Origin: Clostridiales bacterium UBA1248
Lineage (GTDB): Bacteria; Bacillota; Clostridia; Oscillospirales; CAG-272
Reading direction: 5' to 3'
Length of the DNA stretch: 8,046 bases
NCBI GenBank assembly: GCA_002308615.1
Contig: DBWC01000040.1
Coordinates: 8,555-16,600, forward strand
Shown piece by piece: positions 1-5,334 of the stretch. Each line of letters opens with the position of its first letter. The first letter of the stretch is position 1. The translations under genes were made by a program, and so were the position numbers. Below the pieces are notes generated by a model. The model did not search any database. It was given only the letters and a program-made list of their open reading frames with translations, and had not been told where the DNA came from.

Positions 1-566
1 GCGGCGAGCCGCTTTTATATCCCGATACGGTCTGCGCTCTGCATAAAGCGGCGACCGGGCTTTGTATAAGCAAAAGACAGATCATAACTAACGGTTATTT
101 TTCATCTGACAAAGAAAAGATCAGAAAAGTCGCATCGGATCTGTCGGCAAGCGGCGTAAACGATCTGCTTTTGTCCGTTGACGCGTTTCATCAGGAAACG
201 ATACCGCTGCAGCCCGTCAAATACTTTGCTGAGTGCGCAGCAGAAGCCGGGATACCCGTATGGCTTACGCCGTCGTGGCTCGTAAGCGAGGAGGACGGAA
301 ATCCGTATAACGAAAGAACAAGGCGGATATTGTCCGAATTTGAGCCGTATCATATCCCGACAGGAGAGGGCAATATTATATTTCCGAGCGGAAACGCGCT
401 TAAATATCTGCGCGAATATTTTGATGAAAACGTGACCGAATGGTCGGCGTACGACGAGGACCCGGCGGACGTAAGAACTCTGTCGTTTTTACCGGACGGA
501 GAAGTGCTGAACGGCAATATTTATAACACGGATATACTTGAAATAATAAGGTCATACAAACCGTAA
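1..566 (+). CDS. Radical SAM domain protein, C-terminal part (5' end outside window)
   Basis: The reading frame is open from base 3 to the TAA at 564-566, giving 187 residues with no start in the window, so the N-terminus and the CxxxCxxC iron-sulfur motif lie to the left. The visible part opens with GEPLLYPD; the preceding split codon ends in GC, which would allow Gly, so this fits the GGEP S-adenosylmethionine-binding motif. It continues with ITNGYFSSD and LLLSVDAFHQ, the beta-strand signatures of the radical SAM half-barrel, and ends with LSFLPDGEVLNGNIYNTDI, like the closing strand and 'PdG.v' segment of minimal radical SAM enzymes. I see no cysteine-rich SPASM or twitch cluster at the C-terminus. 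The substrate cannot be inferred. The next gene starts 23 bases after the stop, so the two are probably co-transcribed. Radical SAM assignment is fairly secure; specific function is unknown. Confidence 0.8.
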   Translation, partial: GEPLLYPDTVCALHKAATGLCISKRQIITNGYFSSDKEKIRKVASDLSASGVNDLLLSVDAFHQETIPLQPVKYFAECAAEAGIPVWLTPSWLVSEEDGNPYNERTRRILSEFEPYHIPTGEGNIIFPSGNALKYLREYFDENVTEWSAYDEDPADVRTLSFLPDGEVLNGNIYNTDILEIIRSYKP

Positions 567-579
567 GACGGTTTATATC

Positions 580-586
580 GGAGGTG
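580..586 (+). promoter_or_regulatory. Ribosome binding site deciding the hydrolase start
   Basis: GGAGGTG at 580-586 lies five bases (counted from GGAGG) ahead of ATG 590. The in-frame GTG at 584 overlaps this Shine-Dalgarno sequence and so cannot be the main start. Confidence 0.8.
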
Positions 587-589
587 AAT

Positions 590-1189
590 ATGAAAAGAGT
601 ACTGCTTCTCGGCGATTCGATAAGAATGGGCTATGATGAATACGTAAAAGAGATACTGAAAGATGAGTTTGAGGTGGTGTACGACGATTTTGACAACGGT
701 CGTTTCTCCGCGTATACTCTGTGGCAGGCAAACCAGTTTTTTAAAAACTGCGGTCACTTTGACGTCGTTCACTGGAACAACGGATACTGGGATATGAATA
801 TAGAATTTCCCATGACCGACGCTTTCCATCCCGTGGACGAATACGTTCGTTTCCTCGGCAGGATCCTACGTGAGATCAGAAGAAACGGAGCCGTTCCGGT
901 ATTTGCGACGACTACGCCGATCTTATCAAAAGAAGCGGCGGCGGAGGTTACGTGCGAGGGGATAACGCCTTTTGTTTACGATAACGAATGGGTAAAAAAA
1001 TATAACGCCGCGGCGGTGGCTTTCATACAGAGCGAAGGCGTTATGATAAACGATCTTTATGCTCTGTGCATTAAGGATAAGCATTATTACAAATGCCCGG
1101 ATCTTTTGCATCTGACGGAGGAGGGCTACCGCCGCTGTGCGGAAAAGACCGCGTATGCCATACGCGAAGCGGCAAAGGAGATAAAATGA
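590..1189 (+). CDS. SGNH/GDSL-family hydrolase, cytoplasmic
   Basis: A 199-residue protein starting MKRVLLLGDS. The N-terminal GDS (residues 8-10) gives the presumed nucleophile Ser10 of SGNH block I. HWNNG around 61-65 resembles block III, where an Asn helps the oxyanion hole. DLLH at 171-174 gives the Asp-His pair of block V. G37 in DNGRFS may be the block II glycine. Family members are esterases, lipases or carbohydrate deacetylases; the substrate here cannot be told. There is no signal peptide or membrane segment, so the enzyme should act in the cytoplasm. ATG 590 is chosen over GTG 584 because of the ribosome binding site. The stop overlaps the start of the next gene (ATGA at 1186-1189), indicating translational coupling with a small membrane protein, and a radical SAM gene lies immediately upstream. 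Family call is confident, function is not. Confidence 0.82.
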   Translation: MKRVLLLGDSIRMGYDEYVKEILKDEFEVVYDDFDNGRFSAYTLWQANQFFKNCGHFDVVHWNNGYWDMNIEFPMTDAFHPVDEYVRFLGRILREIRRNGAVPVFATTTPILSKEAAAEVTCEGITPFVYDNEWVKKYNAAAVAFIQSEGVMINDLYALCIKDKHYYKCPDLLHLTEEGYRRCAEKTAYAIREAAKEIK

Positions 1190-1404
1190 AAATATTTTTG
1201 CTTACAGTAGGTATAGTTCTTGCCGTCGCCTGCGTACTGTCGGCGCTGTACGCCGCGCTTAATCTGTACGGGTATTATCATATGCTTGACGGGTCTGCGG
1301 AGCATTATAAAAACTTACATAAACGGGCGATCACGTTTTTTATCATAGCGGTGGTTTTGCTGATCATCAGCGTCACGTGCTTTATAATCCGCGCAAAAAT
1401 ATGA
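1186..1404 (+). CDS. Small two-helix membrane protein, function unknown
   Basis: A 72-residue protein beginning MKIFLLTVGIVLAVACVL. Two hydrophobic segments are visible, about residues 3-26 and 48-68, joined by a polar loop containing HMLDGSAEHYKNLHKR. By the positive-inside rule the loop (K42, H45, K46, R47) is probably cytoplasmic, which would put both ends outside; this is only a guess. The ATG overlaps the hydrolase stop (ATGA), with AAAGGAG at 1174-1180 as its ribosome binding site, which decides this start over upstream in-frame codons inside the hydrolase. I do not recognise the family. Its coupling to the hydrolase suggests they are made together, but no joint function can be read from the sequence. 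Confidence 0.72.
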   Translation: MKIFLLTVGIVLAVACVLSALYAALNLYGYYHMLDGSAEHYKNLHKRAITFFIIAVVLLIISVTCFIIRAKI

Positions 1405-1444
1405 TCGCGCCGGGTCCGAATGATATTTAAGAAGGTATTGTGAT

Positions 1445-1765
1445 ATGAAAACAAAAAAGAAGGGCAATAACTGGACGGCGTATTATGACCCCGAAACGGG
1501 TCGGTACTTTGCCGAGATAATGTATACGAGCCGCGAGGGGCGCGAGCAGTACAATTACGAGATAACAGCTGATATTTACAGCCGCCTCGGCACCTTCGGC
1601 GACGACGTGGAAAACGAAAGACTTATAAAAACGGCGGAGATGACGTATTCGTTTGAAAACACGATGTACGGCACGCTCGGCCCGGAAAGAACCGTCTGGG
1701 ACGAAGAAGCAAACGAAGCGATGATAAAAGCGGTAAAGAAGCAGGAAAATAAGAAGAAAAACTGA
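1445..1765 (+). CDS. Hypothetical protein, 106 residues, soluble
   Basis: The protein starts MKTKKKGNNWTAYYDPETGR and ends in a lysine-rich tail (KAVKKQENKKKN). It has Lys-rich ends around a mixed, acidic and aromatic core. Y13, Y14, Y21, Y27, Y36, Y38, Y45 and Y68 are notable, and the segment WTAYYDPETGRYFAEI looks like a beta hairpin. No membrane segment, signal peptide, cysteine or obvious catalytic motif is present. GAAGG at 1431-1435 serves as a ribosome binding site, nine bases ahead of the ATG. The gap of 40 bases to the upstream membrane-protein gene contains no clear terminator, so it may belong to that unit. Immediately downstream is a hairpin-rich non-coding stretch. I do not recognise the family; length, ribosome binding site and codon use make it a believable gene. 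Confidence 0.65.
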   Translation: MKTKKKGNNWTAYYDPETGRYFAEIMYTSREGREQYNYEITADIYSRLGTFGDDVENERLIKTAEMTYSFENTMYGTLGPERTVWDEEANEAMIKAVKKQENKKKN

Positions 1766-1767
1766 CA

Positions 1768-1783
1768 GCAAATTACGGTTTGC
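1768..1783 (+). repeat. Short inverted repeat after the hypothetical gene
   Basis: GCAAA (1768-1772) and TTTGC (1779-1783) form a five-base-pair stem with a six-base loop, three bases after the stop codon at 1765. No T-run follows, so it is not a convincing intrinsic terminator. The sequence TTTGC/GCAAA recurs as the first hairpin of the array at 1885-1898. Confidence 0.45.
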
Positions 1784-1804
1784 AATAAAAGCAACAGGCG
1801 CGGC

Positions 1805-1844
1805 AGCACATTCGGGCGCCACCCCCCACGGCTCCGAATGTGCT
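1805..1844 (+). repeat. Long hairpin with C-rich loop
   Basis: AGCACATTCGG (1805-1815) is perfectly complementary to CCGAATGTGCT (1834-1844), an 11-base-pair stem. Inside it, GCC (1818-1820) can pair with GGC (1830-1832) around a loop containing six consecutive C residues (1822-1827). There is no T-run after it on either strand, so it does not look like a terminator. It shares bases 1843-1844 with the next hairpin. It could be a repeat-element end or a structured RNA; which is not decidable here. Confidence 0.7.
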
Positions 1845-1865
1845 CATTTGGCAAAGCCAAATGAG
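1843..1865 (+). repeat. Perfect 10-bp hairpin
   Basis: CTCATTTGGC (1843-1852) and GCCAAATGAG (1856-1865) are perfectly complementary, separated by AAA. The 3-base loop and long perfect stem make this a very stable hairpin in RNA. It abuts the preceding 11-bp hairpin and stands just upstream of the alternating repeat array, so the set forms one block of tandem hairpins. Confidence 0.75.
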
Positions 1866-1877
1866 GAATAGTTTAAA

Positions 1878-1955
1878 GCTATGATTTGCTTACGCAAAGT
1901 TATGATTTTTGCCTGCGGCAAAAAGTTATGATTCCGCTGACGCGGAAGTTGATAA
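1878..1955 (+). repeat. Array of GTTATGAT units alternating with different hairpins
   Basis: An eight-base unit appears at 1878 (GCTATGAT), 1899 (GTTATGAT), 1925 (GTTATGAT) and, degenerate, at 1948 (GTTGATAA). Between consecutive copies lies a hairpin whose sequence changes while self-complementarity is kept: TTTGC with GCAAA (1885-1889 and 1894-1898), TTTTTGCC with GGCAAAAA (1906-1913 and 1917-1924), and TTCCGC with GCGGAA (1932-1937 and 1942-1947). Loops are 3-4 bases. Unit spacing is 21, 26 and 23 bases, so this is not a simple tandem repeat or CRISPR. The array ends six bases ahead of the radA ribosome binding site (1954-1960). Function is unknown; possibilities are a mobile or expanding repeat family, a protein-binding array, or a structured leader for radA. 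Confidence 0.72.
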
Positions 1956-1960
1956 AGGAG
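1954..1960 (+). promoter_or_regulatory. radA ribosome binding site
   Basis: AAAGGAG lies five bases ahead of ATG 1966 and fixes the radA start. The frame is open further upstream to 1909, but those codons translate the hairpin array and are not part of the protein. The last array hairpin ends at 1947, close enough to influence ribosome access. Confidence 0.75.
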
Positions 1961-1965
1961 TTAAA

Positions 1966-3318
1966 ATGAAAAGTAAATCCGTATATATTTGCTCGGAATG
2001 CGGGTATCAGAGCGCGCGGTGGCTCGGGAAGTGCCCGGGCTGCGGAAGCTGGAACACGCTTGAAGAATATATTGAGGAAGAGGAGAGCGAAAGTAAAAAA
2101 AGCTCCGTTGTAATAACGACCGTCGCGCAGAAGCTGAACGAGGTCGAGGAGGCGGACAATATACGTGTAAAGACCGGCTGCGAGGAGCTTGACAGAGTGC
2201 TCGGCGGCGGTCTCGTTTCCGGGTCCGCGGTGCTTTTATGCGGCGAGCCGGGCATAGGCAAATCAACGCTTTTGCTTCAGATATGCGCTTCGCTTTCAAA
2301 AGACGGCACCGTGCTTTACGCATCGGGCGAGGAATCCGCGGGGCAGCTGAAGCTGCGCGCGGACAGGCTCGGTGTCAAAAAAGGCGATATATACGTTTTA
2401 GCCGACACGAATCTTGACTCGGTTCTGGCACACGCGGAAAAACTGCAGCCTGACGTTTTGATAGTCGATTCCATCCAGACAATGTGGAAAAACGGCGTAA
2501 ATTCCACCGCCGGCGGCGTGTCGCAGATACGCGAATGCGCGTCGGCTCTCATAAGATACGCAAAAGAAAACGGCGTTTCCGTTATAATCGTCGGTCACGT
2601 AAACAAAGAGGGCAGCATAGCCGGACCGAAGATCTTGGAGCACATGGTCGACACGGTGCTTTATTTCGAGGGCGACAGACGGCAGAGCTTCCGTCTTATC
2701 CGCGCTATCAAAAACCGTTTCGGCGCGACGGACGAGGTCAGCGTTTTTGAAATGAGCGGAGATGGCTTGAAAGAGGTCAGCAATCCGTCGGAGCTGCTTT
2801 TGGCGGGACGTCCGAAGGGCGTTTCCGGCAACTGCGCGGTCTGCACTATGGAGGGCACGCGCCCGCTTATAGCCGAAGTCCAGGCGCTCGTCACGCCGTC
2901 GTATTATCCGTCGCCCAAACGCGCGGCGAACGGCATTGACATAAACCGCGTAAATCTCATACTCGCACTGCTTGAAAAGCGGTTAGGGCTTCGTTTCTCA
3001 ACGCACGACTGCTACGTTAACGTAATAGGCGGCATAAACATAGACGAGCCTGCGGCGGACCTCGGTCTCGCTCTCGCGCTCATATCGTCATTGCGTGACA
3101 TCCCTGTGCCGGATGATACCGTTGCGATAGGCGAACTCGGTTTATCCGGCGAGATACGCGCCGCGTCTAATATTGAAAGACGGCTGAAAGAGGCGAGCAG
3201 GCTCGGTTTCAAACAGGTACTCATCCCGAGCCGCAACTACACGAAAGGCAATAAAGCACCGGAGGGCGCGGTCACGTTCAACAGCATATTTGACGCCGTG
3301 AGGATTTTCGGAAAATGA
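1966..3318 (+). CDS. radA: DNA repair protein RadA (Sms)
   Basis: A full-length 450-residue RadA, a RecA-like ATPase that drives branch migration in recombinational repair. Visible domains are: an N-terminal zinc finger with C9-x2-C12 and C23-x2-C26; a RecA-like core with Walker A GEPGIGKST at 93-101 and Walker B VLIVDSIQT at 164-172; the RadA-specific KNRFG motif at 249-253; and a C-terminal Lon-protease-like domain, about 290-450, with NVIGGINIDEPAADLGLALA. The Lon catalytic Ser-Lys pair is not expected in RadA, and this domain is structural. The start follows the ribosome binding site at 1954-1960. The stop overlaps the methyltransferase start (ATGA at 3315-3318), so the two are co-translated. 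I see no convincing sigma-A promoter directly upstream; transcription may come from the preceding gene or from within the hairpin region. Confidence 0.97.
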   Translation: MKSKSVYICSECGYQSARWLGKCPGCGSWNTLEEYIEEEESESKKSSVVITTVAQKLNEVEEADNIRVKTGCEELDRVLGGGLVSGSAVLLCGEPGIGKSTLLLQICASLSKDGTVLYASGEESAGQLKLRADRLGVKKGDIYVLADTNLDSVLAHAEKLQPDVLIVDSIQTMWKNGVNSTAGGVSQIRECASALIRYAKENGVSVIIVGHVNKEGSIAGPKILEHMVDTVLYFEGDRRQSFRLIRAIKNRFGATDEVSVFEMSGDGLKEVSNPSELLLAGRPKGVSGNCAVCTMEGTRPLIAEVQALVTPSYYPSPKRAANGIDINRVNLILALLEKRLGLRFSTHDCYVNVIGGINIDEPAADLGLALALISSLRDIPVPDDTVAIGELGLSGEIRAASNIERRLKEASRLGFKQVLIPSRNYTKGNKAPEGAVTFNSIFDAVRIFGK

Positions 3319-4070
3319 TAAAGGAAGAGATACGTTATAAAGACGGCTGTATTTTCGAGGGTATGACGTCGATCTCGGCTGTCATAAACTCGGATAACGG
3401 CAGAAAAATAAAACGCGTGCTTTATGACAAAGAGCGCGCGGAAAAGCTCGGCAAAGCTTTGTTATTTGTCAAACACAGAGCGGAAGAGCAGGGATTTGAG
3501 ATGACGGAGTCCGACGCAGAGACGCTTGACAAAATGACGGTGGGATCATCGCACGGCGGCATAATAGCCGAATGTACGGACAGGAAAATAAACGTCATAA
3601 AAACGGATAATATAATCGAAAACGGATTTTACGTTTTTATCGAGGGCATAGAAGATCCGTACAATTTCGGCTACGCTCTGCGCTCGCTTTACGCAGCGGG
3701 AGTTGACGGAGTTATCTTACCGGAGCGCAGCTGGATGAGCGCGGCGGGCGTCGTCTGCCGCTCGTCAGCCGGGGCGTCTGAGTATCTTTCGCTTTACACC
3801 GCCGGCGAGGATCTGTGCGGGATCTTTAAAGCAAAAGGTTATAAGATCTATTGCGCGGATACAAAAAACGCCGTCTCCGTTTACGATACGGACTGCAAAA
3901 AGCCGCTTCTGCTCGTAGTCGGCGGAGAAAAGCGCGGCATAACGAAGAAAATGCTTGAATCAGCCGATGAAATAATCATGATAGACTACGGCAGAAATTT
4001 CGGCTCAGCACTTTCCGCCGCGTCTGCCGCCGCGGTCCTCGGGTTTGAGATAATGCGGCAAAACAGATAA
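3315..4070 (+). CDS. TrmH/SpoU-family RNA 2'-O-methyltransferase
   Basis: A 251-residue protein of the SPOUT class that should transfer a methyl group from S-adenosylmethionine to a ribose 2'-OH in rRNA or tRNA. The SpoU motifs appear in order: motif 1 IEDPYNFGYALRS at about 112-124 with N117 and R123; SAGA at 151-154; motif 2 VVGGEKRGI at 201-209; and motif 3 from IDYGRNFGSALSAASAAAV at about 223-241, which forms the trefoil knot. Motif 3 normally carries Ser-Leu-Asn-Val-Ser; here the Asn position appears to be Ser. The N-terminal ~100 residues resemble the substrate-binding domain of RlmB-like proteins, but the exact target nucleotide cannot be assigned. It overlaps radA by ATGA, with AGGATTTTCGG-type weak ribosome binding, so it is translationally coupled, and it is closed by a terminator. 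Confidence 0.88.
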   Translation: MIKEEIRYKDGCIFEGMTSISAVINSDNGRKIKRVLYDKERAEKLGKALLFVKHRAEEQGFEMTESDAETLDKMTVGSSHGGIIAECTDRKINVIKTDNIIENGFYVFIEGIEDPYNFGYALRSLYAAGVDGVILPERSWMSAAGVVCRSSAGASEYLSLYTAGEDLCGIFKAKGYKIYCADTKNAVSVYDTDCKKPLLLVVGGEKRGITKKMLESADEIIMIDYGRNFGSALSAASAAAVLGFEIMRQNR

Positions 4071-4074
4071 ACAC

Positions 4075-4124
4075 AGCCGCCGTTTGTGGTATATGACGGA
4101 AAAAAAGCCATAGGCGGCTTTTTT
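4075..4124 (+). terminator. Intrinsic terminator after radA-trmH, with two alternative stems
   Basis: AGCCGCC (4075-4081) pairs with GGCGGCT (4113-4119), which runs into the T-tract 4119-4124. Alternatively AAAAAAGCC (4101-4109) pairs with GGCTTTTTT (4116-4124) around a six-base loop, usable in either direction. It begins five bases after the methyltransferase stop. Confidence 0.8.
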
Positions 4125-4154
4125 ATTTGCTGAGTATACAAATTTAAGTAAATT

Positions 4155-4180
4155 TGCAATTTTTGACTTGACAAATTGCA
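4155..4180. promoter_or_regulatory. Dyad over the serC -35 box, candidate operator
   Basis: TGCAATTT (4155-4162) and AAATTGCA (4173-4180) are perfect inverted repeats separated by ten bases, so the half-sites are centred about 18 bases apart. The -35 hexamer at 4168-4173 lies inside the spacer and touches the right arm. This geometry suits a dimeric repressor competing with RNA polymerase. No regulator gene is present in the window; AT-rich chance pairing is the alternative. Confidence 0.45.
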
Positions 4181-4196
4181 TTTTTAGTTATATAAT
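4168..4196 (+). promoter_or_regulatory. Sigma-A promoter of serC-serA, perfect consensus
   Basis: TTGACA at 4168-4173 and TATAAT at 4191-4196 with exactly 17 bases between them. Transcription should begin near 4203, giving a leader of roughly 40 bases, too short for a T-box or riboswitch. Confidence 0.9.
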
Positions 4197-4226
4197 CTTT
4201 CTGAATATATTAAATTTTGCTATGTC

Positions 4227-4234
4227 AGAAAGGA
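4227..4234 (+). promoter_or_regulatory. serC ribosome binding site
   Basis: AGAAAGGA stands nine bases ahead of GTG 4244, the codon at which homology to SerC begins. ATG 4222 is in another frame and TTG 4217 lies upstream of this site, so GTG is the best start. Confidence 0.65.
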
Positions 4235-4243
4235 AAAACGAAG

Positions 4244-5326
4244 GTGAGAGTTTACAATTTTTCCGCGGGTCCTTCGATGCTCCCGCTTCCCGTGCTTGAA
4301 AAAGCCGCTTCCGAGCTTGTCGAATACGGCGATTCCGGTATGTCCGTAATGGAGATGAGCCACAGATCAAAGCCGTATGAAAAGATCATAACCGGCGCCG
4401 AGGCTGCTTTACGCGAGGTAATGAACATCCCGGACAACTATAAAGTGCTGTTTCTGCAGGGCGGCGCGTCGCTTCAGTTCGCCTCCGTTCCGCTCAACTT
4501 AGCGAAAAACAAAAAAGCGGATTATATAATTTCCGGTCAGTTTTCAAATAAAGCGTATCAGGAAGGTCAGAAATTCGTTGACGCGGTCGCCGTCGCATCC
4601 TCAAAGGATAAGAATTTCACATACATCCCGCAGATCAAAAGAGAAGATATAAGAGCGGACGCGGATTATCTGCATATCTGTTTCAACAACACCATATACG
4701 GAACTAAATACAACTACATCCCGGATACCGGAGATATCCCGCTCGTAGCGGATATGTCGTCCTGCATCTTATCCGAGCCGGCAGACGTTTCAAAATTCGG
4801 TCTTATCTACGCAGGTGCGCAGAAGAACGTCGCTCCCGCGGGAGTTACGATAGTTATTGTCCGCGAGGATCTTATCGGTTACGCACGCGAGGATTCCCCC
4901 GCCGTCATGAACTACAAGCTCCAGGCCGATAACGGTTCTATGTATAACACCCCTCCCTGCTATCCGATATATATAGCGGGTCTCGTATTCAACTGGATAA
5001 AGGAGACCGGCGGACTTGAGGCAAGAAAACAGGCGAATATGGAAAAAGCCGCGGTCCTCTACGATTATCTCGATAGCCAGAGCTATTACATAGCTCCCGT
5101 TGAAAAACCGTACCGCTCCATGATGAACGTGACGTTCGTCACGGGAAACCCCGATCTTGACGCTAAATTCGCCGCGGAGGCATCCGAGGCGGGACTGAAA
5201 AACGTCAAAGGTCACCGCTCCGTCGGCGGTATGAGAGCGTCCATATACAACGCCATGCCTAAAGCCGGTGTTGAGGCTCTCGTAAAATTCATGGACGAAT
5301 TTGCGAAAAACAATCCGAAAGGCTGA
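4244..5326 (+). CDS. serC: Phosphoserine aminotransferase SerC
   Basis: SerC converts 3-phosphohydroxypyruvate and glutamate to phosphoserine and 2-oxoglutarate, the second step of serine synthesis, in the cytoplasm. The 360-residue length is standard. The N-terminus RVYNFSAGPSMLP is the family signature. GGAS at 73-76 helps bind the pyridoxal-phosphate phosphate group, D170 in LVADMSS contacts the cofactor ring, and K194 in AGAQKNVAPAG is the Schiff-base lysine. NTP at 236-238 and GHRSVGGMRASIYNA at 323-337 are conserved near the substrate site. The start is GTG 4244: the protein matches the family from there, and the open frame upstream to 4217 adds only unrelated residues. It is the first gene after a perfect sigma-A promoter, with serA eight bases downstream; serC before serA is a common clostridial order. 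Phenylalanine codons favour TTC (9 of 13). Confidence 0.97.
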   Translation: MRVYNFSAGPSMLPLPVLEKAASELVEYGDSGMSVMEMSHRSKPYEKIITGAEAALREVMNIPDNYKVLFLQGGASLQFASVPLNLAKNKKADYIISGQFSNKAYQEGQKFVDAVAVASSKDKNFTYIPQIKREDIRADADYLHICFNNTIYGTKYNYIPDTGDIPLVADMSSCILSEPADVSKFGLIYAGAQKNVAPAGVTIVIVREDLIGYAREDSPAVMNYKLQADNGSMYNTPPCYPIYIAGLVFNWIKETGGLEARKQANMEKAAVLYDYLDSQSYYIAPVEKPYRSMMNVTFVTGNPDLDAKFAAEASEAGLKNVKGHRSVGGMRASIYNAMPKAGVEALVKFMDEFAKNNPKG

Positions 5327-5334
5327 TATAAGAT

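Noticed and set aside
1093..1185. Longer start for the small membrane protein
   Set aside because: The extension lies inside the hydrolase gene. ATG 1186 has AAAGGAG five bases upstream and the classic ATGA overlap.
1878..1932. TATGAT in each repeat as a -10 promoter element
   Set aside because: No TTGACA-like -35 box lies 16-18 bases upstream of any copy, so I do not call a promoter here.
1878..1955. CRISPR array
   Set aside because: Units are eight bases with 13-18 base gaps that are self-complementary; no cas genes are present and spacing varies.
1909..1965. N-terminal extension of radA
   Set aside because: The extra codons translate the repeat array. The zinc-finger region starts right after ATG 1966, which has a proper ribosome binding site.
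2484..2750. Arg-rich + strand open frame inside radA
   Set aside because: It is an out-of-frame shadow of radA with low-complexity Arg-rich composition and no ribosome binding site.
4197..4243. T-box or serine-responsive riboswitch ahead of serC
   Set aside because: The leader from the predicted start is only about 40 bases and contains no T-box sequence, specifier stem or terminator.
4222..4290. ATG 4222 small open frame overlapping the serC start
   Set aside because: It stops within about 25 codons, lacks a ribosome binding site, and overlaps the serC Shine-Dalgarno sequence.
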